The notes beneath the pieces were generated by a model that saw only the letters and a list, made by a program, of their open reading frames with translations, searched no databases and was not told the origin of the DNA. This document shows, piece after piece, positions 10,001 to 17,413 of a stretch of 64,000 nucleotides of DNA (its first letter is position 1; the number at the start of each line of letters is the position of its first letter). This stretch comes from Candidatus Saccharimonadota bacterium (GTDB lineage Bacteria > Patescibacteriota > Saccharimonadia > Saccharimonadales > Saccharimonadaceae), in assembly GCA_017406905.1 (NCBI GenBank), contig JAFQXN010000006.1, positions 186,001 to 250,000 on the forward strand. Reading direction: 5' to 3'. A program made the translations under genes and the position numbers.

Positions 10001-10309
10001 TCGCTCGTAATCCACCGCGTAATTCTTATATTGCGCTAAAATCTCCGAGCCAAAAGCGTGATATGTCCCAATATTTACCTTCAGAGCATCCTTACCAATC
10101 ATCGTTTTGAGCCGTTCGCGCATATTCTTCGCCCCTGTTTCGGTAAAAGTCAAACACAAGATATTCCCCGGGTTCGTATCTGTTTGTTGCAAAATATACG
10201 CCACCTTACTAGACAAAAGTTGCGTCTTACCTGTCCCTGGACCGGCTAGCACTAATAGCGGCCCCTCTAAATACTCCACCGCCCTCTTCTGATTAGCGTT
10301 TAACCCCAT
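7085..10309 (-). CDS. UvrD/PcrA-family helicase fused to a RecB-like nuclease
   Basis: The 1074-residue protein starts MGLNANQKRAVEYLEG (Q-motif) and has Walker A GPGTGKTQ at about residue 24 and MLDEFQDTNPSQF (motif II). Motif III-like GDDDQAIYEFQGA and motif VI-like ILYVALTRAK follow. The C-terminal part has a PD-(D/E)XK nuclease signature, GKIDHII followed by IEIYDFKTS, near residues 930-950. This is the AddA-like domain order: ATP-driven unwinding with a nuclease for end processing. No AddB or RecC partner is visible nearby. An AAGGAGG site precedes the ATG. The next gene upstream, gpsA, ends 24 nt away on the same strand. Confidence 0.87.
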   Translation of the reverse strand: MGLNANQKRAVEYLEGPLLVLAGPGTGKTQLLSSKVAYILQQTDTNPGNILCLTFTETGAKNMRERLKTMIGKDALKVNIGTYHAFGSEILAQYKNYAVDYERKLDAAIDEVTQYKIVRDIQRGLPGTDILKGDSVKDIISVIGEAKAAGLSEDDLQAVAEQNIEDSKILSEAVSPFLQKIVPRKYQESYDNAYAPIYEILAKYADGAATIKLRGDTGVIERNIAILARDLKAAMIEAESAQKVKPLSEWKDKYFEKDNRGEYRLKDRVANKKLLSIAGVMKKYEEYLRENGLYDFNDMIEEAGRVLREDEGFRMTLAEKYQFIMLDEFQDTNPSQFAIVKLLTDYERPNIMAVGDDDQAIYEFQGALASNLTDFQEHYGAEVIPLVENYRSTQEILDFSREVIRQAPDRFADKELIAHKAAPEKSQIYRYEFQSADAEYGFIAEKIAELVRAGIKQSEIAVISYKTKYFEPLLPYLKAHEEIKIAYEKRDNLFEDEKIHEMLGMARFIWEMANSKQISVPILEVLTYPCLKLPVIEVVRLVEKAKREKRAVFDVMSACENSAITGVAEWIGELVAKSFNEPLDVFMGYLIDKMDAGEMEEYERFRFYENLAALKGKLAKHFGEKSLKLQDLIEMVDDYTAAGMALNVNSPYRDADEAVQILTAHKAKGLEFEYVFIISADHTAWGKGKGNNNLLALPKNLMQIRHTGTTDGEKLRILYVALTRAKSFIYITNSLHDFNDKSPERLEYFEEYAEGDEVISPFLPNRKVELMYGVGAPEVKEENLKNWLRPFMADTPDMRAIYKERVEKWRMSASALTSFVDVVYAGPEAFFKSYVLQAPREPETKALALGNLIHTVFEAVTNKGISDEEAEKLFLAELTRRDLPVEVMQEIREKGPADLAVALESFGEILRQGRAEVDFATEKLVIDGVPVTGKIDHIIIDEDTKTIEIYDFKTSEYHKEKWQSHATLYKYMLQLLFYKLLLNASPRYAKYRVARAHILFVTPDKKDGAVYDKVYDFSAEDEKALVALMRAVYAQVVNLYFLDDEELMVRADKTKGLKDIKEFIELLLAKNAKK

Positions 10310-10333
10310 ACTACCTCCTTCCGATACTTAATA

Positions 10334-11119
10334 TCAATCCTTAAATAAGCGCCTATGAAAACTCCACATCACCTCTGTTAAATACTTCGCCCCCTCTGGC
10401 ACAACAATTTCCCCCTGGTATATCTTCTCTAATGCCGCCAGGCCTTCTACTGTCTTCTCTGGCTGATAATCTGGATTTTCCCGCACTAATTGCCCAAATT
10501 CATAATTTCGCGACGGCTCCGCACAGGTAAGTCTCAAATCTCCCTCTCCGCACGCCAAATCCACCGTCGCCGGCACCGCCCCATTTGCCGCTAAAATCCC
10601 CCGCATCTCCTCTACCACCTCTCTGATATATCGCTCGTGCGCCTCTGTACCGGGTCGTAAATCCTTTATTCCCGCCAGTATCGCATATACATTCTTGAGC
10701 GCCCCACACATCAATACCCCCAGTTTATCCTCTGTAAAATCAAATTCCATATAATCCGCCCCAAACATCTCCATCAAAGCCATATCCGTCACTGTCAATT
10801 TCGTCTCATGGTGCGCCTTTATTTCATCTGCAAATCCTGGCCCCGAAATCACCGCATATTCACGCCCCTTAAATACCTCACCAGTCAGCAATCCTTTAGT
10901 TGCCACTATTAGGGGTAGCTCTTTCGACACCTCTACCAGTAATCCTCCCACAGCCGTCGAAGGTGCCACCAGTAGCACCATCTGGGCCCCCTCCAGCACC
11001 CTCGTAAGCGTGGCATTAAAAATCGCCGGATCGTAGTAATCTACTACATACCCATTATCAGACAGCACACCTCCTAGTGCCGTCCCAAAAGCCCCCGCAC
11101 CTAAAATAGCGATTTTCAT
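10334..11119 (-). CDS. gpsA: Glycerol-3-phosphate dehydrogenase [NAD(P)+], short form
   Basis: The 261-residue protein has the Rossmann start GAGAFGTALG, SGPGFADEI, the catalytic-Lys segment CGALKNVYAI, and GEGDLRLTCAEPSRNYEFG. These are the four hallmark blocks of GpsA, which makes sn-glycerol-3-phosphate for lipid synthesis. Typical GpsA is about 330 residues. Here the region between the nucleotide-binding loop and SGPGF is much shortened. Minus-strand TATAAT (11126-11131) ends 6 nt before the ATG, so it is probably leaderless. Confidence 0.9.
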   Translation of the reverse strand: MKIAILGAGAFGTALGGVLSDNGYVVDYYDPAIFNATLTRVLEGAQMVLLVAPSTAVGGLLVEVSKELPLIVATKGLLTGEVFKGREYAVISGPGFADEIKAHHETKLTVTDMALMEMFGADYMEFDFTEDKLGVLMCGALKNVYAILAGIKDLRPGTEAHERYIREVVEEMRGILAANGAVPATVDLACGEGDLRLTCAEPSRNYEFGQLVRENPDYQPEKTVEGLAALEKIYQGEIVVPEGAKYLTEVMWSFHRRLFKD

Positions 11120-11125
11120 ACTTCT

Positions 11126-11185
11126 ATTATATCACTTACAAAATCAATAAAAATACTTGTAGATTTCCTCAAGATGCGCTATAAT
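11126..11185. promoter_or_regulatory. Divergent leaderless-type promoters of gpsA and sufU
   Basis: Minus-strand TATAAT at 11126-11131 is 6 nt from the gpsA ATG. Plus-strand TATAAT at 11180-11185 is 6 nt from the GTG at 11192. The second box decides the sufU start, because the upstream in-frame ATG at 11174 lies before the -10 box and would not be transcribed. Confidence 0.65.
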
Positions 11186-11191
11186 ACACAA

Positions 11192-11614
11192 GTGAAAAGA
11201 GAGGACTTCAACTGGGTGTATTCAGACACCGTCAAAGAACATTTTCTTAATCCGCGTAATTTCCTTATGGGAGATGAATCGCAATTCGACTACGACGCCG
11301 TAGGCCTAGTGGGTAATCCCGTCTGTGGCGATCAAATGAAAATGTTCATCAAAGTCAAAGACAATCATATCGCCGACATCCGTTGGAAAACTTACGGATG
11401 CGCTTCGGCTATTGCTTCGACCTCAGCGCTTTCCGAGCTTGCCAAAGGCAAGTCACTCGATGATGCCCTACAAATCACCGCTCAAGACATTGACGATTAC
11501 CTCGGCACTCTACCAAAGCATAAATTCCACTGCTCTATCCTCGGCCACGACGCCCTCAGAGATGCCATCGATAATTACCGCGCCGCCAACTCAGCCGCTA
11601 AGTCCAGCCACTAG
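11192..11614 (+). CDS. sufU: Iron-sulfur cluster scaffold (SufU/NifU-like)
   Basis: The 140-residue protein has the three scaffold cysteines in order: GNPVCGDQM, YGCASAIASTS and KFHCSILG. It builds Fe-S clusters with sulfur from the cysteine desulfurase encoded next to it. NrdG in this window needs such a cluster. The start is chosen as GTG at 11192 because TATAAT ends 6 nt before it. The gene overlaps iscS tail to tail by 4 nt (11611-11614). Confidence 0.88.
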   Translation: MKREDFNWVYSDTVKEHFLNPRNFLMGDESQFDYDAVGLVGNPVCGDQMKMFIKVKDNHIADIRWKTYGCASAIASTSALSELAKGKSLDDALQITAQDIDDYLGTLPKHKFHCSILGHDALRDAIDNYRAANSAAKSSH

Positions 11615-12678
11615 GCAATCGTACTAATCTTTTGCAATTTATCTATAATCTTTGGCAGTACTTCCATTGCTCTATCTACATCTGCTTCAGTATTTTCCAG
11701 TCCAAACGAAAACCTAATCGACGAATGTGCCACTTCTGCATCGCCTGTCTTTGCCATCAACACATGACTAGGCTTAATGTCACCCGCCGCACAAGCCGAG
11801 CCAGTCGACACCACAATTCCTTCCGCATCTAGATACAATTGTATCGACTCCCCCTCCGCCGCCCGAAACGACACATTCAAAATATTCGGCAAAGATTTCC
11901 CCTCGCCTATATCAGTATTTAAACTACTGCCTGGCACTTCTGCTAGTATCCTCTGCGCCAACAAATTTCGCAATTTTGACACAAGTGTCGCATAACTTAC
12001 AGGGGTATTACACGATTTTAGCTTTTTCAGCGCCGCACCAAATCCTACGATTCCTACTACATTATATGTACCACCGCGCCGACCTTTTTCTTGCCTGCCG
12101 CCCACAATTAAAGGCTTAAATGGCACCCCCTCTCGTACATACAACGCCCCTACGCCCACCGGCCCGCCAATCTTATGTGCCGAAAAAGTCGCATAGTCCA
12201 ACCCCAGCTCATCTACATTTATTGGCATTTTGCCTAATACTTGCGTCAAATCCGAATGTAAATATTCCCCCTCACCCTTCGCCGGCAATTTCAGAATCTC
12301 GCCTGTCTCATTATTCGCCAACATATACGAGTATAATTTCGGCCGCCCCTCGCTCCGGCCACTCTCGCTACGATACATCCGCGCTGTCTCTAGTACCGAA
12401 TGATGCTCCAAATCCGAAGTCTCAATCTCGCACCCTTCAAAAGTCCTTATCACGGTATTATTGCTCTCGCTCGAACCCGAAGTAAATATTATCTCCTCTG
12501 GCTTCGCACCAATTATTTCCGCCATTAGCGCGCGCACCTTCTCTACTTCATTCATTGCCAAATGCCCCGGCGTATGTAAAGCCGACGCATTCGCCAAAAA
12601 TTCCCCCTCCGCTTTATGCATCGCCTCTCGCACTTCCGGAAGTAGCGGCATTGTCGCCGCATAGTCTAAATACACCAT
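11611..12678 (-). CDS. iscS: Cysteine desulfurase (IscS/NifS/SufS class V aminotransferase)
   Basis: The 355-residue PLP enzyme has EHHSV near the active site, the PLP-lysine segment TFSAHKIGGPVGVGALY and the catalytic-Cys loop GSACAAGD. It supplies sulfur for Fe-S assembly on the convergent SufU. It is shorter than usual because the stretch between EHHSVLETARMYRS and LYSYMLANNETG is reduced and partly replaced by a Gly/Arg/Ser-rich segment. Minus-strand TATAAT (12685-12690) lies 6 nt from the ATG, so the mRNA is probably leaderless. Confidence 0.92.
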   Translation of the reverse strand: MVYLDYAATMPLLPEVREAMHKAEGEFLANASALHTPGHLAMNEVEKVRALMAEIIGAKPEEIIFTSGSSESNNTVIRTFEGCEIETSDLEHHSVLETARMYRSESGRSEGRPKLYSYMLANNETGEILKLPAKGEGEYLHSDLTQVLGKMPINVDELGLDYATFSAHKIGGPVGVGALYVREGVPFKPLIVGGRQEKGRRGGTYNVVGIVGFGAALKKLKSCNTPVSYATLVSKLRNLLAQRILAEVPGSSLNTDIGEGKSLPNILNVSFRAAEGESIQLYLDAEGIVVSTGSACAAGDIKPSHVLMAKTGDAEVAHSSIRFSFGLENTEADVDRAMEVLPKIIDKLQKISTIA

Positions 12679-12779
12679 ACCCCTATTATAGCACCCAAAT
12701 TTTCACATTTTTATAAAAAAGTTGACTTTTTATTGCACTCATGCTTGCTATTTTTTCAAATATGAATAAAATATGAGGT

Positions 12780-13778
12780 ATGAATACATTTCCGAATGAT
12801 TCTGGTGATGGATTCAAATCAATATCCATCAAAGAGTATAGAAACAACAAACGTAGGCTAAAGAAAAAAGAGGCCGTCAATTTCGACTCTATTATTCTCA
12901 CCCCTTGCAGTGGCAACCAAAATTGGCACGAAATCGCAGAGCACTCTGCGCTTTTTTATTATTACGAAATTTGCCCCAAACTCAGGCTCACGCCTAAGTT
13001 CTTTGCGGACATCACCAGTTTCTATGACCCATATGATATTGGCTACATCCGTACCGTAGGCGTAGATACTATTCGCAATAATCTCAAAAAGGCCAATTTA
13101 TTCGCCTCGGAAAGAAAGGAAGGCGATTTCATAATATTTAAACTAAACACCACTTACACCGAGGAGAGAGTAGCAGAGTTGATTCAAGCAGAAGAAAAGA
13201 GAAGATACGGCAATCTAGTAGCCAGTCCTACTGGGCCGCTCGATCCAATTCTGCATCAAAGTATCGTTAATACATCTACGCGCTTACATCGCGTCTGTAA
13301 TTCGCGTCTAGACAAGCTGTCCAGCTCTGTCAACGGCGCCGAAATCATCCAGTTATCAGACCAATTACTCATCGGTTATCATCAGATAACCATGTTCCCG
13401 AAAATCAAACCAGATAAGATAGTTGATGTACTAACCAAAATGCGAGGCGATATTTACTCACTCATTATTCGCGTACAGGTTCTTGGCGAGACCAAGCTCT
13501 GGGACCTGGAGACCTGCGTCAGTATTAGTGAACCTCTCTATCAAATACGCGATTTGATAGAGAAAGATTTGAAGAAGGCTATGCGCAAAGTTAATTCCGC
13601 AAAAAAATCGCGGCCAAACGGGCCACCAGCCAAAGGGGTAGTCGATCAGCCCCATCAGCCCGAACAGGCGCATAGCACTGATATACCAATAAAGCCGGCG
13701 GCGAAGCCAAACAATTCGACCAAAAAGCTACCCCGCCGGCCCAAGCAGCCACCGATTCAACCAGATTTATTCCTATGA
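12780..13778 (+). CDS. DGR accessory protein, Avd-like helical domain with extra N- and C-terminal regions
   Basis: The 332-residue protein sits directly upstream of the DGR reverse transcriptase and overlaps it by 4 nt (ATGA, 13775-13778). Residues about 155-265 form a helical, Lys/Arg-rich region (ITMFPKIKPDKIVDVL, then MRGDIYSLIIRVQVLGETK, then IRDLIEKDLKKAMRKV). Its position and character match Avd-type four-helix proteins that form pentamers and bind the reverse transcriptase and template RNA. The first 150 residues are not a known Avd part. The last 60 are a Pro/Lys-rich tail. A GAGG site lies close to the ATG. Avd identity is inferred from context and helix pattern. Confidence 0.65.
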   Translation: MNTFPNDSGDGFKSISIKEYRNNKRRLKKKEAVNFDSIILTPCSGNQNWHEIAEHSALFYYYEICPKLRLTPKFFADITSFYDPYDIGYIRTVGVDTIRNNLKKANLFASERKEGDFIIFKLNTTYTEERVAELIQAEEKRRYGNLVASPTGPLDPILHQSIVNTSTRLHRVCNSRLDKLSSSVNGAEIIQLSDQLLIGYHQITMFPKIKPDKIVDVLTKMRGDIYSLIIRVQVLGETKLWDLETCVSISEPLYQIRDLIEKDLKKAMRKVNSAKKSRPNGPPAKGVVDQPHQPEQAHSTDIPIKPAAKPNNSTKKLPRRPKQPPIQPDLFL

Positions 13779-15010
13779 AACCAGCCGACATTGAACAAAT
13801 AATTGCAGAAATTGACCTTCACGGTATGCGGTCTTGGCTCATCCAAGCCTTCACCGCATCTTTCCGCGAAGCCCGTAAGAACAAACTCAGCACCTTTAAT
13901 GAACATATCTACGATGAACACTGGACAGAAAATATCATCCATCTTACCGATGCCGTATTAGAGCGTTATTATATGCCCAGCTCATCCATTTCGTTTATTA
14001 TTTATGAGCCGATGATTCGGGAGATTTTTGCTGCGCCTTTTGTCGATCGCGTAGTGCACCATTTCCTCTATCGTATGCAAAGCGGCTGGTGGGATCGCCG
14101 CTTTATTGCTGATTCATACAGTTGCCGCGAGAACAAAGGCACCCTTTATGGCATTTTACGCACTCACAAGATGATGCAGCAAGCCACTAATAATTTCACC
14201 ACCGAAGCCTACGTTATCAAGCTAGACATCAGAGGTTATTTTATGTCTTTACCCCGTACCAAGCTTCTCGAACGCGTCAACTGGGGCCTAGAACGCCAAT
14301 TTCAACCCTATTTTAAATCTAGCTCCGCCTATCAACTTTTTCAAACTTGCGGCTTTCTTTGGCGCCAGATTCTTCTCGACGACCCTGTCCAAAAATCTCG
14401 CCGTCGCGGCCCCATCAGCGATTGGGATGTCCTTCCTCCTGAAAAATCCCTCTACACTCAGCCGCCCGGCCGCGGCATCGTGATTGGCAATCTCACCTCT
14501 CAACTCGTATCTAATATTTACCTAGACCAGCTAGATCGCTTCATTAAATACGATTTAGGCTATAAATATTACGGCCGCTATGTAGATGATTTCTTCATCA
14601 TCGTACCCAAATCCGACTACGAGCGCGCCAAACGCGATGTGCCAGTTATTGAAGAGTTTTTAAAAGAAGAACTCGGTCTCACCCTCCACCCTAAGAAACG
14701 CTACTACCAATCCGTCTATAAAGGCATCTCTTTCCTCGGCGTACGGATTTATCCGCATTGTCTTTACCCAAGCAATCGCATCCAGAAGAAATTCAAATAC
14801 ACTCTCCACAAGCTCGGTACCGACGAAATCAAAAAAGAGACAGTTGTCTCATATTTCGGTTATCTCAAACATCTAGACGTCGCCAAGTACGTCAAACAAA
14901 TGTTTGATAAATACGGCCATGATTATAATCTCTATTTAGAATCTCTTTCTCCTAACCGCCGTTCTTGGGATGAAATTATGAATGATTTCAAAAATCACAA
15001 AAATCCCTAA
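13775..15010 (+). CDS. DGR-type reverse transcriptase
   Basis: The 411-residue protein has the RT catalytic blocks: KLDIRGYFMS (first Asp, about residue 150), GIVIGNLTSQLVSN (about 233-246) and YGRYVDDFFIIV (YVDD, about 269). HPKKRYYQ and ISFLGVRI follow. The IGNLTSQ motif is typical of DGR and retron RTs, as opposed to the QGxxxSP of group II introns. The TR/VR pair next door makes it a DGR. The enzyme copies TR RNA with adenine-specific errors and the cDNA replaces VR. Translation is coupled to the accessory gene. Confidence 0.93.
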   Translation: MKPADIEQIIAEIDLHGMRSWLIQAFTASFREARKNKLSTFNEHIYDEHWTENIIHLTDAVLERYYMPSSSISFIIYEPMIREIFAAPFVDRVVHHFLYRMQSGWWDRRFIADSYSCRENKGTLYGILRTHKMMQQATNNFTTEAYVIKLDIRGYFMSLPRTKLLERVNWGLERQFQPYFKSSSAYQLFQTCGFLWRQILLDDPVQKSRRRGPISDWDVLPPEKSLYTQPPGRGIVIGNLTSQLVSNIYLDQLDRFIKYDLGYKYYGRYVDDFFIIVPKSDYERAKRDVPVIEEFLKEELGLTLHPKKRYYQSVYKGISFLGVRIYPHCLYPSNRIQKKFKYTLHKLGTDEIKKETVVSYFGYLKHLDVAKYVKQMFDKYGHDYNLYLESLSPNRRSWDEIMNDFKNHKNP

Positions 15011-15021
15011 CCTAACAGACT

Positions 15022-15048
15022 AAAAGCCCCTCACCGAGAGGGACTTTT
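15022..15048. terminator. Terminator between the RT gene and TR, usable in both directions
   Basis: AAAAGCCCCTC and GAGGGACTTTT form an 11-bp stem with one mismatch, and T/A runs lie on both sides. It ends the RT operon on the plus strand and the TR RNA on the minus strand. Confidence 0.7.
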
Positions 15049-15061
15049 CATGTAGGGCGAC

Positions 15062-15302
15062 GGAGTCACGAGAAAGAACGCGAAGACTACAAGACCGAGG
15101 AGAACCTAGAGAGCGACCTAGCGAGCCACGCAGCGCACTGACCTTCCGTTGTTGCGATTGTTCCTGTTCGCCGGGTTGAGATTGGACGAATTGAAGTTCA
15201 GGTTGTAAGCGTTGCTAGATGACTGGGCCGAGCTAGACCAGTAGTTCCCGTTCGTACTGAAATTGTTCAGAGTAGTAGAGTTCACGTTGCCCGAGCGGAC
15301 AA
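15062..15302 (-). repeat. DGR template repeat (TR)
   Basis: This 241-bp segment matches 15653-15893 at a constant offset of 591. In the variable part (15144-15288), 22 positions differ and all are T on the plus strand in TR, i.e. A in the template sense. VR shows G at 14, T at 7 and C at 1 of these in the sense orientation. The 79 bp from 15062 to 15140 differ only at 15068 and hold the IMH-like initiation segment. The frame remains open and is full of AAC codons, but I regard it as a non-coding template. Confidence 0.96.
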
Positions 15303-15521
15303 CCGCTAACCTGCGGTTTTTGAGGACTTCTCCTTTTTCTATGCCCCCTTGAGAGCAAAGATTTTTGATTGAACTCCCGTACTTATCCCGAGAGTGAGTC
15401 CACCCGACTCCCGTGCATACCATCTGCCGGAGGTGTCACTTCGGAGCCTTACCCCCTACTACAACTTGAGCTCGGCGGTGAGCCCAAGCCTAGTGATGCT
15501 CCCGATGGCCCCCACACTTTC
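15303..15521 (-). ncRNA. 5' part of the predicted TR RNA (no gene)
   Basis: This stretch between the TR promoter and TR has no supported gene. It is predicted to be the leader of the template RNA, which needs flanking structure for priming in studied DGRs. A small hairpin, AACCGC/GCGGTT with a 6-nt loop (15301-15318), sits exactly at the TR 5' boundary. A short open frame runs from here into TR, but it lacks a convincing start and family. Confidence 0.5.
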
Positions 15522-15549
15522 ATTATATCACCTTTCTCTTAAAAACCAA
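15522..15549 (-). promoter_or_regulatory. Probable promoter of the TR RNA
   Basis: Minus-strand TTGGTT (15544-15549), a 16-nt spacer and TATAAT (15522-15527) would start transcription near 15515, read through TR and stop at the hairpin at 15022-15048, giving an RNA of about 490 nt. The -35 box overlaps the T-tract of the target gene's terminator. Confidence 0.6.
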
Positions 15550-15568
15550 ACCCCCGCTTACGCGGGGG
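15541..15568 (-). terminator. Terminator of the DGR target gene
   Basis: CCCCCGC and GCGGGGG form a 7-bp GC stem with a 4-nt loop (15551-15568). On the minus strand it is followed by TTTGGTTTTT. It separates the target mRNA from the TR RNA. Confidence 0.75.
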
Positions 15569-15652
15569 GAGTGAAGTGTATTTTGGGATGAATGTTTGTT
15601 TGTTCCAGGTTCCCTTGTTACTTTCGTGGATTGCAGGTTCTTTTTCAGCACG

Positions 15653-15893
15653 GGAGTCGCGAGAAAGAACGCGAAGACTACAAGACCGAGGAGAACCTAG
15701 AGAGCGACCTAGCGAGCCACGCAGCGCACTGACCCCCCGACGCTGCGATCGTACCTGTTCGCCGGGTAGAGATTGGACGAACCGAAGTACAGGCTGTAAG
15801 CGAGGCTAGATGACTGGGCCGAGCTAGACCAGTAGTACCCGCTCGTACTGAAACTGTACAGAGTAGTAGAGCCCACGCCGCCCGAGCGGACAA
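15653..15893 (-). repeat. DGR variable repeat (VR) in the target gene
   Basis: This is the 3' end of the target gene plus 56 bp beyond its stop codon. Relative to TR, 15 Asn codons and one Arg codon have changed (to Tyr, Ser, Gly, Leu, Asp, Val or Gly). The framework residues YWSSSAQSSS and SVRCVAR are unchanged. The shared segment after the stop codon is the likely IMH and downstream recognition region. Confidence 0.96.
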
Positions 15894-17313
15894 AGTAGAA
15901 GGGCTTATTCACCATCTTACTAAAGCCACCACTTGCATAGCCTACGTTAGTACCGCTAGTACCTAGTGTAGTATCACTACCGTTGGTAATGCCATTGGCT
16001 CTGAATAAGGTGTTAAATTCTGATTCTACCACTGTGCTGCCGTCCATCGTTAAGCCTTTTGGCAATCTCCAGCCTGCCGGACAGATAGAATCTGGTGCGG
16101 TGGTTGGATCCGCTGTGTAGCTAGAAGTATTATTTGTCGCCACCGCTGCAGACCAGTTATAGTAATTACCTACGTGGTAGTGTAGACATTCGGACTCTGA
16201 GTGGTAAAGCTCACATTGTGCTAACGAAGTGTAGATAGTATTACTTGAGCCGTTTGTCCAAGCGTAGGTATCGCCGCCTTCTACTTGGTATGGGTTGTTA
16301 TTATTACTACTGGTAAAGCCTGATACTACACCCTCTGTCGTACCAGAATTAAATGCACTAATCGTACCCGGTGTCGCCAAAGTAGCATTTGGCTGCCAGG
16401 TAGCAGTTGTATCGCCTGTCGTATAGCCTAGGTCTGTATCCGCGTGGCTGTAAGTACGGGTGGTATCTATCACGTGGTCTAAGTTCTGTGTCATCCAGAG
16501 CTGAGAGTGCTCAAAGTCATCATTAGCACAAGCCGTACCGTCTGTCCTGGTACAGAGCCTGGCTACCGTGTAAGTCTTATTATCACGTGTATCTACCGCC
16601 GTGGTTTCGTCACCCACTAAGAGCTCTGTCGCCCAGTCGCCTACTGTCTGCATGGTGTGAGCATTTGGTGCTGCACCCATAGATGGGTGTACTAATACGT
16701 ACTTCACCTGGCCTACATAAGTACCGGCTGGTTGATCTGGCTTTACTGATGCTGCGTAGGTAGTCTCTACCCACGAACCAGTACCAGTGGTAGAATCATC
16801 CGTTGCATTATTGTACTTTGCGACCTTTACATATGTATTTGGTACCTGGTGATAACTATCAAAATTATTCTGCACGGTTGGCACGTAACTGCTACCAGCC
16901 GCCGTGAGCTTCATCGCCCAGTTGGAGATAGAACCGTCTAGTACGGGAGAAGTACCGCCGGTGGATGTAATGTCGTACGTGCTGCCAAGTGTACTATCGC
17001 GTAGCATCGTCTGACCGTCTGTATTGCCAGTATAGCCAATCGCATAGATAGCGTAGCCGCTTTCGTCATTACAGAAAGATTTCAGCGTAGTCTTACCAAT
17101 GTCTAGCTCGTAGCCGCCGTTTACGATGGTGGCAGTGTGTTCGTCGCCAGACTGAATTGTACCGGTCATGGAACAAGTGGACGACACTGTGACCGAAGCA
17201 CTAGACGACACCACCCGGCCCTCCGCGTGCGACTGCGGCATCGTAAGTACCGCACCTGAAAGGACTGTGGTACCAACCAACCCTCCCAGAATGATATTAG
17301 TTCTTTTGTGCAT
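15709..17313 (-). CDS. DGR-diversified exported surface protein with C-type-lectin-like C-terminus
   Basis: The 534-residue protein starts MHKRTNIILGG with a signal peptide ending near SHA-EG. A beta-rich domain follows (about 30-220; SVKPDQPAGTYVGQVKYVL is pilin/WxL-like). The C-terminal part (about 240-534) contains ICPAGWRLP, YYWSSS and SVRCVAR, the hallmarks of the Fibrobacter succinogenes major paralogous / FGE-like C-lectin fold used as a DGR target. The last 60 residues are VR. The ATG at 17313 has a GGGAG site; a longer reading would begin upstream of the -10 box. It likely binds ligands at the cell surface, for instance on a host cell. Confidence 0.92.
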   Translation of the reverse strand: MHKRTNIILGGLVGTTVLSGAVLTMPQSHAEGRVVSSSASVTVSSTCSMTGTIQSGDEHTATIVNGGYELDIGKTTLKSFCNDESGYAIYAIGYTGNTDGQTMLRDSTLGSTYDITSTGGTSPVLDGSISNWAMKLTAAGSSYVPTVQNNFDSYHQVPNTYVKVAKYNNATDDSTTGTGSWVETTYAASVKPDQPAGTYVGQVKYVLVHPSMGAAPNAHTMQTVGDWATELLVGDETTAVDTRDNKTYTVARLCTRTDGTACANDDFEHSQLWMTQNLDHVIDTTRTYSHADTDLGYTTGDTTATWQPNATLATPGTISAFNSGTTEGVVSGFTSSNNNNPYQVEGGDTYAWTNGSSNTIYTSLAQCELYHSESECLHYHVGNYYNWSAAVATNNTSSYTADPTTAPDSICPAGWRLPKGLTMDGSTVVESEFNTLFRANGITNGSDTTLGTSGTNVGYASGGFSKMVNKPFYFVRSGGVGSTTLYSFSTSGYYWSSSAQSSSLAYSLYFGSSNLYPANRYDRSVGGSVRCVAR

Positions 17314-17341
17314 GATATCTCCCATTTTGGTTACGTATATA

Positions 17342-17347
17342 ATTATA
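17342..17347 (-). promoter_or_regulatory. -10 box of the DGR target gene
   Basis: TATAAT on the minus strand implies a leader of about 22 nt carrying the GGGAG ribosome site before the ATG at 17313. A -35 box is weak (TTGTTT at 17368-17373, spacer 20). Confidence 0.5.
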
Positions 17348-17413
17348 TTAACATTAACGCTTTTAAAAAACAAGAACTTTTTATGAAAATGCTTATATTA
17401 TATACAATATATA

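Noticed and set aside
12330-12400. GC-rich stretch in iscS as another palindromic element
   Set aside because: It has a short GGCCG/CGGCC hairpin but no core sequence in common with the other elements and no clear outer arms.
13775-15010. Reading the reverse transcriptase as a retron or group II intron RT
   Set aside because: No msr/msd structure, intron domain V or maturase part is present. The TR/VR pair with adenine-only changes decides for a DGR.
15118-15423. Open frame of 101 codons through TR
   Set aside because: It stays open only because TR copies a coding VR. Its upstream part has no family, no good start signal and lies in the predicted TR RNA.
17314-17373. Upstream extension of the DGR target protein to 17373
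   Set aside because: The extension lies at or before the -10 box, and the ATG at 17313 has a good GGGAG site and starts a proper signal peptide.
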